NCBI RefSeq assembly: GCF_900541605.1
Contig: NZ_UQKJ01000100.1
Coordinates: 1-7,264 of the forward strand
Direction: 5' to 3'
DNA: 7,264 bases
From: an uncultured Dialister sp.
GTDB taxonomy: Bacteria > Bacillota > Negativicutes > Veillonellales > Dialisteraceae
Shown here piece after piece: positions 5,711-7,264 of this stretch; within the stretch, counting starts at the first letter, position 1, and each line of letters starts with the position of its first letter. A model generated the notes under the pieces. That model was not told where the DNA came from. It made no database searches and saw nothing but the letters and a program-made list of their open reading frames with translations. The position numbers and the translations under genes were made by a program.

Positions 5711-6324
5711 TGAAAACAGCCATTATTGATTACGACGCAGGAAACCTGGCCAACGTGGTCCGGGCTGCCACTAGGGCAGGCCTGGACGTGGTGGTCACCA
5801 GGAATCCCGCAGAAATCCGGAACGCCGGCGCCCTGGTGCTCCCCGGAGTTGGCGCCATGAAAGACGCCATGGACCATCTGGATGGCTATGGCCTTACAGA
5901 CCTCATCCGGGAAGAAGTGAAAAAGGGCAAGAAACTGGCGGGCATCTGCCTCGGTATGCAGGCCCTCTACGAAGAGTCCGAAGAATACGGGCACATCAAA
6001 GCCCTGGGACTCCTTCCGGGCCGCATCGTCCGTTTCCCGGAAGGGAAGCTGAAGGTGCCCCACATGGGGTGGAATGAGCTCGTCATCCACAGGCCCCACG
6101 AAGTGGTGGAAGGCCTGCCGCCCCATTCCTATGTCTATTTCGTCCATTCCTACTACAAAGTGCCCGGAGACACGGAAGACGTCATCGCCTCTGCGGACTA
6201 CGGCGTCACCGTTCCGGCGGTAGTGGGGAAGGACAATGTTCTTGGTTTCCAGTTCCATCCCGAAAAATCAGGCAAAGTGGGGATGGCCATCTGGGACCGG
6301 TTAGCAAAGTGGTTGGTCAAATGA
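5710..6324 (+). CDS. hisH: Imidazole glycerol phosphate synthase glutaminase subunit HisH
   Basis: HisH is a class I glutamine amidotransferase that releases ammonia from glutamine and channels it through HisF to convert PRFAR to imidazole glycerol phosphate and AICAR. The 204-residue protein has YDAGNLANV at 8-16, the oxyanion-strand LPGVGAM at 44-50, the nucleophile elbow GICLGMQ at 78-84 with C80, PHMGWN at 117-122, FVHSYY at 144-149, and the rest of the triad H183 and E185 in FQFHPEKSG. The ATG shares a base with the hisB stop, and AAGGGGG at 5696-5702 serves as the ribosome site. Its partner hisF is not in the window, although it normally lies close by, after hisA. Confidence 0.96.
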   Translation: MKTAIIDYDAGNLANVVRAATRAGLDVVVTRNPAEIRNAGALVLPGVGAMKDAMDHLDGYGLTDLIREEVKKGKKLAGICLGMQALYEESEEYGHIKALGLLPGRIVRFPEGKLKVPHMGWNELVIHRPHEVVEGLPPHSYVYFVHSYYKVPGDTEDVIASADYGVTVPAVVGKDNVLGFQFHPEKSGKVGMAIWDRLAKWLVK

Positions 6325-7037
6325 AAATATTTCCTGCAATTGATATAGAAGACGGACACTGCGTCCGCCTGAAACAGGGGAAAATCGAAGACCTCACGGT
6401 CTACGGCGACGACCCTGTGAAAATGGCCCAAAAATGGGAGAAAGAAGGGGCGAAACAGCTTCACGTGGTAGATCTGGACGGCGCCTTCAAAGGAAATGGG
6501 GAAAACAAAGAAATCATCGGAAAAATGGCAAAAGCCATCTCCATCCCCATCGAAGTGGGCGGCGGTATCCGCACGGAACAGGCCATCAAAGAATATCTGG
6601 ACCTGGGGGTGTACCGGGTCATCATCGGCTCCAAAGCCGTGGCATCCCCCTACTTCGCCATCCGCGCCGCCAAAGAATACGGAGCGGACCACGTGGCGGT
6701 CTCCATCGATGCCAAGGGCGACGAAGTCGCCACCCACGGCTGGGTGGACGGCAGCAGCCGGAAGGTCATGACCTTCGCCGAAACCCTTCTCACCCACGGC
6801 GTGAACACCCTCATCTACACCGACATCAGCCGGGACGGCATGCTGGTGGGACCGAACTTCGACATGATGGCTAAACTCCAGGCCCTGGACGGCATCCACC
6901 TCATCGCCTCCGGCGGCGTCTCCGGGGCCGAAGACCTCCGGAAACTGGCCCGGATGGGCGTCTACGGCGCCATCACCGGCAAAGCCCTCTATGAAGGCAA
7001 AGTGAGCATGAGGGAGATCGTGGAGATAGGGGAGTGA
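6321..7037 (+). CDS. hisA: ProFAR isomerase HisA
   Basis: HisA is a (beta/alpha)8 barrel enzyme that performs the Amadori rearrangement of ProFAR to PRFAR. The 238-residue protein begins MKIFPAIDI with catalytic D8. It has VVDLDGAFKG at 49-58, the phosphate-binding IEVGGGIRT at 77-85, IIGSKAV at 101-107, SIDAKG at 128-133 with D130, the second catalytic acid D168 in YTDISRDGMLVGPN (166-179), and the second phosphate loop IASGGVSG at 195-202. Features of HisA rather than HisF include the DLDGA strand and the HGWVDGS segment at 139-145. The ATG at 6321 overlaps the hisH stop as ATGA; an in-frame GTG at 6309 is less likely. No strong Shine-Dalgarno precedes it, so translation probably depends on coupling to hisH. 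Confidence 0.96.
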   Translation: MKIFPAIDIEDGHCVRLKQGKIEDLTVYGDDPVKMAQKWEKEGAKQLHVVDLDGAFKGNGENKEIIGKMAKAISIPIEVGGGIRTEQAIKEYLDLGVYRVIIGSKAVASPYFAIRAAKEYGADHVAVSIDAKGDEVATHGWVDGSSRKVMTFAETLLTHGVNTLIYTDISRDGMLVGPNFDMMAKLQALDGIHLIASGGVSGAEDLRKLARMGVYGAITGKALYEGKVSMREIVEIGE

Positions 7038-7053
7038 GCCGCGAAGCGGCTCA
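7035..7053 (+). repeat. Perfect hairpin containing the hisA stop codon
   Basis: TGAGCCGC-GAA-GCGGCTCA forms an 8-bp stem with a 3-base loop. Its first three bases are the hisA TGA. The core GCCGC-GAA-GCGGC is identical to 2431-2443. No T-run follows; the next bases are GAATTGA units. It is therefore more likely a repeat unit or 3' end stabiliser than an intrinsic terminator. Confidence 0.65.
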
Positions 7054-7102
7054 GAATTGAGAATTGAGGAAAGAGAATTGAGGTCCCGCGGCTACGCCGC
7101 AG
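7054..7102 (+). repeat. 49-bp heptad-plus-hairpin module, hisA copy
   Basis: Four 7-bp units (GAATTGA, GAATTGA, GGAAAGA, GAATTGA) occupy 7054-7081. They are followed by GGTCCC and the hairpin GCGGC-TAC-GCCGC (7088-7100). The module aligns without gaps to 2274-2322. It starts 16 bases after the hisA stop codon, directly after the hairpin that overlaps the stop. Confidence 0.75.
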
Positions 7103-7135
7103 TTATGTGGCTGAGGGTACATGCGACTGGACGGG

Positions 7136-7168
7136 GCCTTTAGCCTTTAGCCTTGAGCCTTGAGCTTA
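7136..7168 (+). repeat. Heptanucleotide array (GCCTTKA)4
   Basis: Two GCCTTTA units and two GCCTTGA units run without interruption from 7136 to 7163, and a decayed GCTTA ends at 7168. The unit differs from the GAATTGA arrays 60 bases upstream but has the same 7-bp period. Confidence 0.75.
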
Positions 7169-7191
7169 TCCGGCCCTTCGGACCAGAATCC

Positions 7192-7264
7192 GTCAGCGGC
7201 TGACGCCGCAAGTGAACCCACCAACCTCCCCTCTTTAGAGGGGAGGGGGACCGCGTTAGCGGTG
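7192..7264 (+). repeat. GC-hairpin intergenic repeat, right copy, cut by window edge
   Basis: GCGGC-TGAC-GCCGC (7196-7209) is followed by a 9-bp stem CCTCCCCTC/GAGGGGAGG around TTTA (7225-7246) and ACCGC-GTTA-GCGGT (7250-7263). The stem, G-run and GC hairpin mirror the element at 1-47 in the opposite orientation. The end of the window truncates it. No T-run follows the stem. Confidence 0.6.

Noticed and set aside
7241..7258. GGGGGACCGCG near the right edge resembles a T-box sequence (GGNACCGCG)
   Set aside because: It lies inside the hairpin repeat, downstream of hisA, without Stem I, specifier or terminator. This repeat family often carries GGCACCGCG-like strings by chance.

Overview
This window is a histidine biosynthesis cluster read entirely on the + strand: hisZ-hisG, a 515-bp gene-free gap, then hisD-hisC-hisB-hisH-hisA. 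All seven proteins are full length and keep the catalytic or binding residues I could check. Neighbouring genes overlap by 1 to 11 bases, apart from the hisG-hisD gap, so two tightly coupled blocks are expected. A short HisG with a separate HisZ, a monofunctional HisB and this gene order fit a Firmicute. The GC-rich codon use and the style of intergenic repeats make me lean towards a Negativicutes gut bacterium (Veillonella/Dialister/Megasphaera/Acidaminococcus type). That placement is inference, not proof.

Layout: 1-441 has no gene. It holds a partial GC-hairpin repeat, an 88-89 bp tandem duplication with heptanucleotide arrays, and the hisZ promoter/leader. 442-2270 is hisZ-hisG, the two-subunit ATP phosphoribosyltransferase that starts the pathway. 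2271-2785 is packed with repeats: a heptad array, a multi-hairpin palindrome, a hexad array cut by a 159-bp MITE with a CTAG target duplication, a second hexad array, and a hisD leader that resembles the hisZ leader. 2786-7037 is hisDCBHA. 7038-7264 is again repeats: a hairpin over the hisA stop codon, two heptad arrays, GC hairpins, and a second copy of the hairpin repeat type at the left edge.

Pathway: HisZG makes phosphoribosyl-ATP. HisA isomerises ProFAR to PRFAR. HisH supplies ammonia to HisF, which is not in the window, to form imidazole glycerol phosphate. HisB dehydrates this, HisC transaminates it and HisD oxidises histidinol to histidine. HisI/HisE, HisF and histidinol-phosphate phosphatase are not encoded here. 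hisF and hisI may lie beyond the right edge.

I found no undescribed protein system. The unusual content is the noncoding DNA: five strictly 7-bp-periodic arrays with related unit sequences, a homologous 49-bp module just after two stop codons, GC hairpins with variable loops, and a datable MITE insertion. No T-box or leader-peptide attenuator and no convincing intrinsic terminator is visible.
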